64,000 bases of DNA from Halomonas icarae (GCF_009901955.1 NZ_WUTS01000001.1:1213666-1277665); one strand, 5' to 3'; shown: positions 54,924 through 63,219, counted from the first letter of the stretch. Program-made: numbers and translations. Notes: generated from the sequence alone by a model not told the origin.

Positions 54924-55760
54924 ATGCCGTCACACCGCGTTTCCTACGATCTGGCCGAGGCGCCGCTGGCGTCCGGCGAAGTGGCCATCATCGGCGCCGG
55001 CCCCGGTGACCCGGGCCTGCTGACCCTGCGGGCGCTGTCGCTGATCGAGCAGGCCGACTGTCTGGTCTACGATCGGCTCGTCTCCCGCGAGGTACTGGCG
55101 CTGGCGAGCCCCAGGGCTCGGCGCTTCTATGTGGGCAAGGCCTCGCGCTGCCATGCCCTGACCCAGGACGAGACCAATGCCCTGCTGGTGCGCCTTTCCC
55201 ACGAGGGCAGGCGGGTGGTGCGCCTCAAGGGTGGCGACCCCTATATATTCGGCCGCGGCGGCGAGGAGGCCGAGGTGCTGATCGAGCACGGCGTTGGCTT
55301 TCGCGTGGTGCCGGGCATCACCTCTGCCCAGGGGTGCGCCGCCTACGGCGGCTTCCCGCTGACCCACCGCGACCATGCCCAGAGCGTCACCTTCGTTACC
55401 GGTCACTGCAAGGGCGACGGCGACCTGGCCCTGAACTGGGCCTCGCTGGCCGCCCCGAACCAGACCACGGTGTTCTACATGGGGCTAGCCAATGCCGAGC
55501 TGATCCGCGGCGAACTGCAGCGCCATGGCCTGCCGGCCTCGCATCCCGTGGCCCTGGTGGAGCGCGGTACCACCCCGGAGCAGCGCCGGGTGATCACCTG
55601 TCTGGGGGAGCTGGTCGAGACCATCGAGAGTGAGGGGCTGAAGCCACCCACCCTGATCGTGGTCGGAGAGGTGGTACGTCTGGCCGACACCCTCTTTCAG
55701 CCGGTACCGGAGCAGGCGGCCTTTATCGAGGGTGCCGTCCTGGAGCGGGTTGCCCTGTGA
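54924..55760 (+). CDS. nirE: uroporphyrinogen-III C-methyltransferase (d1 branch)
   Basis: NirE uses two SAM to make precorrin-2 for heme d1. The 278 residues follow the SUMT plan: GAGPGDPGLLTLRAL near residue 23, VRLKGGDPYIFGRGGEEAE near 97, PGITSAQGCAAYGGFPLTHRDHA and TVFYMGL. No siroheme-synthase domain is attached, so it is a stand-alone SUMT, consistent with a dedicated d1 role. Its stop overlaps the nirN start by one base. Confidence 0.93.
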   Translation: MPSHRVSYDLAEAPLASGEVAIIGAGPGDPGLLTLRALSLIEQADCLVYDRLVSREVLALASPRARRFYVGKASRCHALTQDETNALLVRLSHEGRRVVRLKGGDPYIFGRGGEEAEVLIEHGVGFRVVPGITSAQGCAAYGGFPLTHRDHAQSVTFVTGHCKGDGDLALNWASLAAPNQTTVFYMGLANAELIRGELQRHGLPASHPVALVERGTTPEQRRVITCLGELVETIESEGLKPPTLIVVGEVVRLADTLFQPVPEQAAFIEGAVLERVAL

Positions 55761-57367
55761 TGACCGATACACGAAGTGCCGTGATCTCGCGGCTCCTGCC
55801 CCTGTTGGTGGCGGCGCTGTTCTTGCCCCCGGCGGCTGCCTCGGCCGAGGACGAGCTCGATCTCAAGCCCCAGGCCGGGGCGCTCTACCAGACCCACTGC
55901 GCTTCGTGTCACGGTGAAGAGCGCCTGGGGGGAGTCGGCCCGGCGCTGTTGCCAGGCAATCTTTCGCGGCTCAAGCCGGCGGCGGCCGAGGCGGTCATCC
56001 GTGACGGCCGTGCCGCCAGCCAGATGCCGGGCTTCGCGGCTCAGCTGGAGGAGGATCAGATCACTCGCCTGGCCGAGTGGATCTACCGTGAGCCCGGTGT
56101 GCAGCCGTCCTGGGGACGCGACGAGATCCTGACCAGCCAGGTGGTGCATCACCGTGATGGCAGCCTGCCGGACGAGCCGCGCTTCGATGCCGACCCGCTC
56201 AACCTCTTTATCGTGGTGGAGACCGGCGATCATCATGCCACCCTGCTCGACGGCGATACCTTCGAGCCGCTCCACCGCTTCGAGACCCGCTATGCCCTGC
56301 ACGGTGGGCCCAAGTACACCCCCGATGGGCGCCATGTCTTCTTCGGCTCCCGGGACGGCTGGATCACCAAGTACGATATCTACAACATGGAGGTGGTGGC
56401 CGAGGTGCGTGCCGGCATCAATATGCGCAATATCGCCGTCTCCGGTGATGGCCGGTACGTGATGGCCGCCAACTATCTACCCCACAGCCTGGTGCTCTTC
56501 GATGCCCACAACCTGGACCTGATGAAGGTCTACCCGGTGCTGGGCGAGGATGGCGAGAGCTCACGGGTCAGCGCCGTCTATGCCGCCCCGCCACGGGGCA
56601 GCTTTATCGCCGCCCTCAAGGATATCGAGGAGGTCTGGGAGATTCCCTGGCCGCTGCCCACCGAACCGGTGGTCTCCACCGGCCATATGGCGACCCCGCT
56701 GGCACCGCAGCGCGCCCACGATACCGCCAACTTCCGGGTGCGCCGCATCCCGGTGCCGGACTACCTGGACGACTTCTTCTTCGATCTGGAGTATGCCCAC
56801 GTCATCGGCGCCTCCCGGGGTGGGGAGAGCGACGGCCAGGGTGGCATGGTGATCAACCTGGACAGCGGTGAGAAGGTCGCTGACCTGCCCCTGGAGGGGA
56901 TGCCCCATCTCGGCTCGGGCATCACCTGGGAGCATGAGGGGCGCCGGGTGATGGCCACTCCTCATCTGACCCGGGCAGCGGTGTCGATCATCGACATGAC
57001 CACCTGGGAGGTGATCAAGACCCTGGAGACCGACGGCCCCGGCTTCTTCATGCGCAGCCATGCCAACTCGCCCTATGTCTGGGCGGATGTCTTCTTCGGG
57101 CCCAACCGCGACCGGGTGCATGTCATCGACAAGGCGAGCCTCGAGATCGTCGAGACCCTGATTCCCGAACCGGGCAAGACCGCCGCCCACGTGGAGTTCG
57201 ATCGCTACGGCGAGAAGCTGCTGCTTAGCCTGTGGGAAGATGACGGCGCGGTGATCGTCTATGACGCCGAGAGTCTCGAGGAGGAGAAGCGCATACCCAT
57301 GAGCAAGCCCTCGGGAAAGTACAACGTGTGGAACAAGACACGCTATGAGGAGGGCACCAGCCACTAG
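55760..57367 (+). CDS. nirN: dihydro-heme d1 dehydrogenase NirN
   Basis: NirN is a NirS paralog that introduces the acrylate double bond to finish heme d1 and hands it to NirS. The 535 residues have a signal peptide (about 1-30, cleavage after ASA), heme c site CASCHGEERLGGVGP near residue 49, and a d1-type propeller (ITKYDIYNMEVVAEVRAG, SISDMTT-like SIIDMTTWEVIKTLET) ending in PSGKYNVWNKT. ATG at 55760 is coupled to nirE by a TGATG overlap. Confidence 0.93.
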   Translation: MTDTRSAVISRLLPLLVAALFLPPAAASAEDELDLKPQAGALYQTHCASCHGEERLGGVGPALLPGNLSRLKPAAAEAVIRDGRAASQMPGFAAQLEEDQITRLAEWIYREPGVQPSWGRDEILTSQVVHHRDGSLPDEPRFDADPLNLFIVVETGDHHATLLDGDTFEPLHRFETRYALHGGPKYTPDGRHVFFGSRDGWITKYDIYNMEVVAEVRAGINMRNIAVSGDGRYVMAANYLPHSLVLFDAHNLDLMKVYPVLGEDGESSRVSAVYAAPPRGSFIAALKDIEEVWEIPWPLPTEPVVSTGHMATPLAPQRAHDTANFRVRRIPVPDYLDDFFFDLEYAHVIGASRGGESDGQGGMVINLDSGEKVADLPLEGMPHLGSGITWEHEGRRVMATPHLTRAAVSIIDMTTWEVIKTLETDGPGFFMRSHANSPYVWADVFFGPNRDRVHVIDKASLEIVETLIPEPGKTAAHVEFDRYGEKLLLSLWEDDGAVIVYDAESLEEEKRIPMSKPSGKYNVWNKTRYEEGTSH

Positions 57368-57435
57368 CTCTTGCGAAACAATCGGCGCGAGCCGGCGGGC
57401 CGGATCAGCGCTAGGCTTCAAGGAAGCAGAGCCAG

Positions 57436-57948
57436 ATGCGACCGGCGATGCCCGGGGAGGCAGCCTTGGAAATCGACACTATCTTCGACGCCAGCTACGG
57501 CCGGGTTCTCGAGCATGAGGTTGGCGGGCAGGGCTTCTTCGAAACCTTCTACGCACGCTTTGTCGCCGCCTCGCCTGAGGTAGCGGAGAAGTTCCGTCAT
57601 ACCGATATGGTGCGTCAGCGGGCGATGCTCAAGAAGTCGTTCTACCACCTGCTGGCCTTCTATGCGTCCAGTCACGCCGACTACTACCTGAACAAGGTGG
57701 CGATCAGCCACAATCGTCGCCATCTCGACATTCGCCCGGGGCTTTACGATCTCTGGCTGGATGCCATGGTGGAGAGCGTGCGGCGGCATGATCCGCACTG
57801 TTGCCCCGAGGTTGAGCTGGCCTGGCGTCTGGTGATGAGCCCGGGCATCGTCTACATGAAGTTTCACTACGATCGCGACGTGCCCGTCGCTCATGACATC
57901 CCGTCGGGAGCTGTCCCTTATCAGGACCCGTCCCAGGGGGCGATATAA
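57436..57948 (+). CDS. single-domain globin in the nir operon
   Basis: This protein of up to 170 residues has a globin fold: FFETFYARFVAASPEVAEKF (B-C-E region), LLAFYASSHADYY and the probable proximal His in VAISHNRRHLDIRP (F helix), then LVMSPGIVYMKFHY (H helix). It lacks the reductase domains of Hmp. Two starts compete: ATG 57436 with a weak site and TTG 57466 with a strong GGGGAGG five bases upstream, which would give MEIDTIFDAS. It lies 68 bases after nirN. An NO- or O2-binding role in denitrification is inferred from position. Confidence 0.75.
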   Translation: MRPAMPGEAALEIDTIFDASYGRVLEHEVGGQGFFETFYARFVAASPEVAEKFRHTDMVRQRAMLKKSFYHLLAFYASSHADYYLNKVAISHNRRHLDIRPGLYDLWLDAMVESVRRHDPHCCPEVELAWRLVMSPGIVYMKFHYDRDVPVAHDIPSGAVPYQDPSQGAI

Positions 57949-57958
57949 AGAATCATTC

Positions 57959-57972
57959 TTGATGCCTGTCAT
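57959..57972 (+). promoter_or_regulatory. FNR/DNR-like box before nnrS
   Basis: TTGATGCCTGTCAT matches TTGA-N6-TCAA except the last base. Centred at 57965.5 it would place a start near 58007, 29 bases before the nnrS ATG, a class II spacing. Confidence 0.5.
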
Positions 57973-58035
57973 GGAAGTCGTGCACCCATCGGCGCACAAT
58001 GATCCCATCCAAGCCTCCTGACGGGGTATCCTGAC

Positions 58036-59247
58036 ATGTCCTCCTCCCGCACCAGCCAGACCGCCATTTCGCCGACGCTTCTACCCGTGGCGCGTCTGGC
58101 CTTTCGGCCCTTCTTCCTGCTCGCCGCGCTGTTCAGCATCCTCTCCCTGGTGGTGTGGCTCGCCTTCTGGCACGGCGATATCCTGCTGCGCCCTCAGGGG
58201 GGGCTGATGTTCTGGCACCAGCACGAGATGCTGTTCGGCTTCGCCGTCGCCGTGGTGGCGGGCTTTCTGCTCACCGCGGTGCAGAACTGGACCGGTTTGC
58301 CCAGTCTTAAGGGTGGCCCGCTGCTAGGCCTGGTTGGGCTCTGGTTGCTGGCGCGAGTGCTGATGGCCTTTCCCATGGCGCTGCCGGGCTGGCTGGTGGC
58401 GACGATCGATCTCGCCTTCCTGCCGCTGGTGGCGGCGGTGATGGCGAGCCTGGTGATTCGCGCCCGGCGCTGGCGAAACCTGATCTTCCTGCCGGCTCTG
58501 GGGCTTCTGACCCTGGCCAACCTGCTGATGCACCTGGGCGTGTTGAGCGGCAAGGCGGAGCTGATCCGCCCCGCCGCACACCTGGCGGTATTGCTGATCA
58601 CGCTGTTGATGGTGGTGGTGGGCGGTCGGGTGATCGCCATGTTCACCGCCAATCGACTGGGCCTGACGCGCAAGCCACCGATTCCGGCCCTCGAGACCCT
58701 GAGCCTGGGCAGCGTGATGGCGGTGGTGGTGAGCCAGCTGCTGGTTGCCCTGGGCGTAGCACTGCCATCGACATGGCTGGCGGGGCTGATGGGGCTCGCG
58801 GCACTGGCCAATGCCGTGCGCATGTCGCGCTGGGGTGGCCTGCACAGCTGGCGTGAGCCGCTGTTGTGGGGGCTGCATCTGAGCTACGCCTGCATTCCAC
58901 TGGGGCTTGCCATGTGGGCCCTGGCGCTGCTCGTCGGCAGCCGCGCCGATGCCGCGCTGCATGCCCTGACCATCGGTGGCATGGGCACCATGATGCTCTC
59001 GATGATGGCACGCGTCTCGTTGGGCCATACCGCGCGCCCCATCCGTACGCTGCCCGGCATCGGCGTGGCCCTGGGACTGATGGTGGCCGCCGCACTGCTG
59101 CGTTTGCCGGTGCTGGTGCTGTTCCCCCAGATTACCCACTGGACCTATAACCTGGGGATCATCTTCTGGTGCCTGGCCTACGGGGTCTTCCTGTTCCACT
59201 ATACGGGCCCGCTGCTGTCGCCGCGTGCCGATGGCAAGGATGGTTAG
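58036..59247 (+). CDS. nnrS: NnrS heme-copper inner-membrane protein
   Basis: This is a 403-residue, twelve-helix membrane protein of the NnrS family, linked to tolerance of NO-derived stress and iron-nitrosyl complexes. Conserved pieces include LARLAFRPFF-like ARLAFRPFFLLAALF near residue 20, MFWHQHEMLFGFA with heme-ligand His candidates, AVQNWTGLPSLKG and MGTMMLSMMARVSLGHTARPI near 315. It lies between the nir and nor genes and has its own FNR-like box. Confidence 0.93.
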   Translation: MSSSRTSQTAISPTLLPVARLAFRPFFLLAALFSILSLVVWLAFWHGDILLRPQGGLMFWHQHEMLFGFAVAVVAGFLLTAVQNWTGLPSLKGGPLLGLVGLWLLARVLMAFPMALPGWLVATIDLAFLPLVAAVMASLVIRARRWRNLIFLPALGLLTLANLLMHLGVLSGKAELIRPAAHLAVLLITLLMVVVGGRVIAMFTANRLGLTRKPPIPALETLSLGSVMAVVVSQLLVALGVALPSTWLAGLMGLAALANAVRMSRWGGLHSWREPLLWGLHLSYACIPLGLAMWALALLVGSRADAALHALTIGGMGTMMLSMMARVSLGHTARPIRTLPGIGVALGLMVAAALLRLPVLVLFPQITHWTYNLGIIFWCLAYGVFLFHYTGPLLSPRADGKDG

Positions 59248-59270
59248 CCCGAGACAAGGAGCCCCTCGAG

Positions 59271-59657
59271 ATGGAGTACTACCTGGTGATCAAGCATCTG
59301 CATATCACCGCCGCTACCCTGAGCATTCTCTTCTTTATGCTGCGTGCCGTCTGGTCGGTGCGTGAAGCGCCGGTGCTGCAGGCGCGCTGGGTCAGGATCG
59401 CCCCCCATATCATCGATACTCTACTGTTGACGCTGGGCGTGGTGCTGATGGTGATGCTCTCCCTGTGGCCGCATCAGCACCCCTGGCTCGCCGCCAAGCT
59501 GATCGCCCTGCTGGCCTATATCGGCCTGGGAATGGTGGCGATCAAGCGTGGGCGGAGCCCGGCGACGCGTGGCATGGCCGCCGTGGCCGCCATTCTGGTC
59601 TTTGTCTACATGCTGGGAGCGGCCATCCAGCATAGCGCGCTCTCCTGGCTAGCCTGA
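59271..59657 (+). CDS. SirB2-family membrane protein
   Basis: This 128-residue protein has four hydrophobic segments and the SirB pattern (YYLVIKHLHITAATLSILFFMLRAVWS at the start, then TLLLTLGVVLMVML and KLIALLAYIGLGMVAIKRG). Its function is unknown; it occurs near nnrS/nor in denitrifiers. The ATG at 59271 has AAGGAG upstream and lies 24 bases after nnrS, so the two are probably cotranscribed. Confidence 0.85.
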   Translation: MEYYLVIKHLHITAATLSILFFMLRAVWSVREAPVLQARWVRIAPHIIDTLLLTLGVVLMVMLSLWPHQHPWLAAKLIALLAYIGLGMVAIKRGRSPATRGMAAVAAILVFVYMLGAAIQHSALSWLA

Positions 59658-59705
59658 CTCGAGAGTCGCATATCATCCGCCTAGCGCGACCTAAGGTCGG
59701 TTGAT

Positions 59706-59735
59706 TGGCCTGTACTGATGTGGCCTATACTGATG
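59706..59735. repeat. tandem 15-bp direct repeat
   Basis: Two adjacent copies, TGGCCTGTACTGATG (59706-59720) and TGGCCTATACTGATG (59721-59735), differ at one base. They lie 30-59 bases before the CMD-family gene, where a regulator could bind. The second copy also offers a TATACT -10-like hexamer. Confidence 0.75.
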
Positions 59736-59764
59736 TAACACTCATCCGCAGCAAGGAACATGGC

Positions 59765-60085
59765 ATGTCGAAACAGGATCTTCCTTCCGGTGCCGGCCAG
59801 GTGGCCGAGCAGTATCCCGAGGTGTGGGACGCCTACGCCGAGCTGGGCAAGGCCTGCGCCGAGAGCGGTCCGCTGGATGCCCGTACGCGTCGGTTGGTAA
59901 AGCTGGCCCTGGCCGTGGGCGCTCGCTCTGAGGGTGCCGTGCACTCCCATGCCCGACGCGCCCTGGAAGAGGGCGAGACCAGCGAAGCCCTCAAGCAGGT
60001 GGCCATGCTGTCGATCCCCACCCTGGGACTGCCACGTGGCGTCGCTGCCCTGACGTGGATCGAGGACATCACTGACGAGCGCTGA
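59765..60085 (+). CDS. carboxymuconolactone decarboxylase-family protein without catalytic Cys
   Basis: This 106-residue protein has the AhpD/CMD helical core: LVKLALAVGARSEGAVHSHARRALEEG near residues 45-72. The usual E-x7-C-x2-C-x3-H redox set is absent; the position reads EGAVHSH, so peroxidase or disulfide chemistry is not expected. Only one cysteine (about residue 30) exists. AAGGAAC precedes the ATG. It lies between sirB2-like and norC. Confidence 0.85.
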   Translation: MSKQDLPSGAGQVAEQYPEVWDAYAELGKACAESGPLDARTRRLVKLALAVGARSEGAVHSHARRALEEGETSEALKQVAMLSIPTLGLPRGVAALTWIEDITDER

Positions 60086-60142
60086 ACGCCACCCTCGGGC
60101 GACATGTTTTCACCCTCTGTTGCCCGTACCTTTCTGCACTAA

Positions 60143-60156
60143 TTGACCGACATCAA
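60143..60156 (+). promoter_or_regulatory. FNR/DNR-type box for norCB
   Basis: TTGACCGACATCAA matches TTGA-N6-TCAA perfectly. Centred at 60149.5, it predicts a class II start near 60191, with TAGGCT (60180-60185) as -10. Confidence 0.75.
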
Positions 60157-60186
60157 AGCCTGATAGCCCTCTCTTCTGCTAGGCTT

Positions 60187-60209
60187 AACATGCATCGATA
60201 ATGCATGTT
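60187..60209 (+). promoter_or_regulatory. NsrR-like operator over the norC start
   Basis: A 23-bp dyad with perfect nine-base arms AACATGCAT and ATGCATGTT and centre CGATA differs from the best NsrR consensus arm (AAGATGCAT) at one base. It covers the transcript start predicted from the adjacent FNR box, so norCB would need both low oxygen and NO. Confidence 0.7.
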
Positions 60210-60276
60210 AATAAATTGCCAGGCGCAAATCGCAGATCAGCGACGCGCCTGCCAGACGAGCAAGGGGGAAAGGTTC

Positions 60277-60729
60277 ATGGCCGACGGTCTCACCAAGTCG
60301 GCGGCCCGCAATATCTTCTATGGCGGGTCGCTGTTCTTCTTTCTGCTGTTTGCCGCCCTGACGGCGCACAGCCACTGGTACATGGTCAACAAGTCCACCG
60401 ACAAGGAGGGGCTCACCGAGTCGGTCGTGCAGGGCAAGCACATCTGGGAAAAGAACATGTGCATCAACTGCCACAGCATCATGGGCGAGGGCGCCTACTT
60501 CGCGCCGGAGCTGGGCAATGTCTGGGAGCGCTATGGCGGCCACCAGAACCCCGAAGCGGCGCGTGCCGGCCTGGCTGCGTGGATTCGTGCTCAGCCCCTG
60601 GGCGCTCAGGGCCGCCGCCAGATGCCGGCCTACGATTTCAGCGACGAGGAGATGAACGCACTGATCGACTTCCTCGAGTGGACCGACAGCATCGACGACC
60701 AGGACTGGCCACCGACCCCGGCGGGCTGA
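60277..60729 (+). CDS. norC: nitric oxide reductase subunit C
   Basis: NorC is the membrane-anchored cytochrome c of cNOR. The 150 residues show one N-terminal helix (NIFYGGSLFFFLLFAALTAHS) and heme site MCINCHSIMGEGAYFAPELGNV near residue 66, with Met in RRQMPAYDFSDEE as distal ligand. ATG at 60277 follows a GGGGGAAAGG stretch. Confidence 0.96.
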   Translation: MADGLTKSAARNIFYGGSLFFFLLFAALTAHSHWYMVNKSTDKEGLTESVVQGKHIWEKNMCINCHSIMGEGAYFAPELGNVWERYGGHQNPEAARAGLAAWIRAQPLGAQGRRQMPAYDFSDEEMNALIDFLEWTDSIDDQDWPPTPAG

Positions 60730-60783
60730 GTCGCCGGACCACCGGACCGCCGCAACGCGGATGAATCAAGGAGAACGACACCG

Positions 60784-62139
60784 ATGAAATATGAAACCCA
60801 GAAGGTGGCACTGCCATTCTTCATGGTGGCCATGGCGCTCTTTGCCCTGCAGATCGTCTTCGGGCTGCTGGCCGCCGCCGTCTATGTCTGGCCTAACTTC
60901 ATGGCCGAGGCCATGCCCTTCAATATCATGCGGGTTAGCCATACCAACCTGCTGATCGTGTGGCTACTGCTTGGCTTCATGGGCTCAACCTACTACCTGA
61001 TGCCGGAAGAGGCGGAGCGCGAGATCCATAGTCCCACCATCGCCTATATCCAGCTGGCGATCTTCGCCTTCGCCGGTGCCGCGGCGCTGGTCGGCTACCA
61101 GTTCGGAATCCACGAGGGGCGCGAGTTTCTCGAGCAGCCGTTCTGGGTAAAGGTGCTGATCACCATCTCCTTCCTGATGTTTCTGTTCAACACCAGCATG
61201 ACGCTCGCCAAGGGGCGCCGCACCGCAATCAACATGGTGCTGATGCTGGGCCTGTGGCTGGCCGCGGTATTCTGGCTGTTCGCCTTCTACAACCCCAGCA
61301 ACCTCGCCGTGGACAAGCTCTACTGGTGGTGGGTGGTGCACCTCTGGGTCGAGGGCGTCTGGGAACTGATCATGGCCTCCCTGCTGGGCTACCTGTTGAT
61401 CAAGATGACCGGTGTCGACCGCGAGGTGATCGAGAAGTGGCTCTACGTCATCGTCGGCCTGGCGCTGTTCTCCGGACTGCTGGGCACCGGTCATCACTAC
61501 TACTGGATTGGTGCGCCGAGCTACTGGCAGCCCATCGGCAGCATCTTCTCCACCCTGGAGGTGCTCCCCTTCTTCGCCATGGTGGTGTTTGCCTTCACCA
61601 TGTTCTGGAAGGGCAGCCGCAACCACCCCAACAAGGCCGCCATGCTGTGGGCCCTAGGCTGCCCGACCATGGCCTTCTTCGGCGCCGGGGTATGGGGCTT
61701 CATGCACACCCTGCACTGGGTCAATTACTACAGCCACGGCACCCAGGTCACCGCGGCCCACGGCCACCTGGCCTTCTACGGTGCCTATGTGATGCTGCTG
61801 CTGGGCATCATCAGCTTCGCCATGCCCCAGCTGCGCCGCGTTCAGCCCTACAACCAGGTGATCAACATGTGGGGCTTCTGGATCATGACCGGCGCCATGG
61901 CCTTCATGACCTTCACGCTGACCTTTGCAGGCGTCGTCCAGACCCACCTGCAGCGTGTGCTTGGCATGAACTTCATGGAGGTGCAGGACCAGCTGGTGCT
62001 GTTCTATGGCATGCGGCTGGGCGCCGGCATCGCCGTGGCCATTGGTGCCTGCCTGCTGCTCTACGCCTTCTTCGGCCCTGTCCGGGAACAGGTCCCCGCA
62101 GGCGGCACCCAGTTGACCGCGGGCCCGGGTCGCGCCTGA
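60784..62139 (+). CDS. norB: nitric oxide reductase subunit B
   Basis: NorB reduces 2 NO to N2O at a heme b3-FeB site. The 451-residue, twelve-helix protein has ligands in VSHTNLLIVWLLLGFMGS (low-spin heme), VVHLWVEGVWE (FeB His plus Glu), GTGHHYYWIG (FeB His pair) and AAHGHLAFYG (heme ligands), plus the Glu of STLEVLPFF. There is no quinol-oxidase extension, so it is the cytochrome c-dependent type. AAGGAGA precedes the ATG. Confidence 0.97.
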   Translation: MKYETQKVALPFFMVAMALFALQIVFGLLAAAVYVWPNFMAEAMPFNIMRVSHTNLLIVWLLLGFMGSTYYLMPEEAEREIHSPTIAYIQLAIFAFAGAAALVGYQFGIHEGREFLEQPFWVKVLITISFLMFLFNTSMTLAKGRRTAINMVLMLGLWLAAVFWLFAFYNPSNLAVDKLYWWWVVHLWVEGVWELIMASLLGYLLIKMTGVDREVIEKWLYVIVGLALFSGLLGTGHHYYWIGAPSYWQPIGSIFSTLEVLPFFAMVVFAFTMFWKGSRNHPNKAAMLWALGCPTMAFFGAGVWGFMHTLHWVNYYSHGTQVTAAHGHLAFYGAYVMLLLGIISFAMPQLRRVQPYNQVINMWGFWIMTGAMAFMTFTLTFAGVVQTHLQRVLGMNFMEVQDQLVLFYGMRLGAGIAVAIGACLLLYAFFGPVREQVPAGGTQLTAGPGRA

Positions 62140-62145
62140 TCTAAC

Positions 62146-62180
62146 GAGGGCCCTGCAAGGGGCCCTCTTCGATTGTTTTC
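62146..62180 (+). terminator. terminator-like hairpin between norB and norQ
   Basis: A perfect 8-bp stem (62146-62153 with 62160-62167, loop TGCAAG) is followed by TTCGATTGTTTTC. It lies six bases after the norB stop and may attenuate transcription into norQ. Confidence 0.7.
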
Positions 62181-62206
62181 GAAGATTGTTTTCGAAGATT
62201 GTTTTT
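62171..62206 (+). repeat. 13-bp tandem repeat before norQ
   Basis: Two and a half direct copies of a GAAGATTGTTTTC unit occupy 62171-62206 (a partial first copy, full copies from 62181 and 62194, the last ending in T). They fall between the hairpin and the norQ ribosome site. Confidence 0.85.
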
Positions 62207-62221
62207 TGATGGAGTTACGCC

Positions 62222-63034
62222 ATGACCCTCTCCACCGTGGCGGCGTCACACGCCGACCGGGAGATTCCCTACTACGACAGCGTGGGCAACGAGTGCGCGA
62301 TGTTCGAGCACGCCTATGCCCAGCGCCTGCCGCTGCTGCTCAAGGGACCTACCGGCTGTGGCAAGACCCGCTTCGTCAGCCATATGGCGGCCAGACTGGG
62401 CAAGCCGCTGTTCACCGTCTCCTGTCACGACGACCTTACCGCCGCCGACCTTACCGGACGCTTCCTGTTGCAGGGCGGTGAGACACGCTGGGTCGACGGT
62501 CCGCTGACCCGCGCCGTGCGCGAGGGCGGCATCTGCTACCTCGACGAGGTGGTCGAGGCACGCAAGGATGTCACCGTGGTGCTGCACCCGCTCACCGACG
62601 ACCGCCGACTGCTGCCGCTGGAGCGTACCGGTGAGCTGCTCGAGGCGCCGGACGACTTCATGCTGGTGGTCTCCTACAACCCCGGTTATCAGCATATCCT
62701 CAAGTCACTCAAGCCCAGCACCCGCCAGCGCTTCGTGGCGATGACCTTCGACTTCCCCCCGCCCAAGGTCGAGCGCGATATCGTGGCCCGCGAGAGCGGC
62801 CTGGAGCCGGATCGCTGTGCGGCACTGGTCAATCTGGCGGCCAGCCTGCGCGCCATGAAGGGCCAGGACCTGGAGGAGGGCATCTCCACTCGTCTGCTGG
62901 TCTACTGCGCGACCCTGATCCAGGCCGGCATGCCGATCCGCGACGCCGCCCGCGCCACCCTGGTGGAGCCGCTTACCGATGATGCCGACGTCCAGGAGGG
63001 CCTGATGGAGGCCGTCCAGGCCACCTTCGGTTGA
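62222..63034 (+). CDS. norQ: MoxR-type AAA+ ATPase for NOR assembly (NorQ)
   Basis: NorQ, with NorD, inserts the non-heme iron into NorCB. The 270 residues hold Walker A GPTGCGKTRF near residue 41, Walker B ICYLDEVVEARKD near 107, sensor SYNPGYQ and the CbbQ_C region at the C-terminus (EGISTRLLVYCATLI). It belongs to the CbbQ/NirQ/NorQ group. It is followed by a 185-base spacer before norD. Confidence 0.94.
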   Translation: MTLSTVAASHADREIPYYDSVGNECAMFEHAYAQRLPLLLKGPTGCGKTRFVSHMAARLGKPLFTVSCHDDLTAADLTGRFLLQGGETRWVDGPLTRAVREGGICYLDEVVEARKDVTVVLHPLTDDRRLLPLERTGELLEAPDDFMLVVSYNPGYQHILKSLKPSTRQRFVAMTFDFPPPKVERDIVARESGLEPDRCAALVNLAASLRAMKGQDLEEGISTRLLVYCATLIQAGMPIRDAARATLVEPLTDDADVQEGLMEAVQATFG

Positions 63035-63073
63035 TCCGTATATGTTCGTTGCAGTCGCTGATACCGGGAGGCC

Positions 63074-63162
63074 CTTCGGGGTCAGACCCCGGCGGAGGGG
63101 ATCACCGTTGGAAAGGTGCACCATGACGGGTCTATTGGCCTGGCCGGGGTCTGACCCCGAAG
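63074..63162. repeat. REP-like 20-bp inverted repeat in the norQ-norD spacer
   Basis: Bases 63074-63093 and 63143-63162 are perfect inverted copies of each other, 49 bases apart, each built on the palindromic core GGGGTCAGACCCC or its complement. Such GGGGTC(A/T)GACCCC elements recur as intergenic palindromes in many proteobacteria. The unit sits within a presumed operon. Confidence 0.85.
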
Positions 63163-63219
63163 AGGCACAGAGCCACCATCCACGGCATCGTCGATTTTGC
63201 GCTACTGGGGGCACTGATC

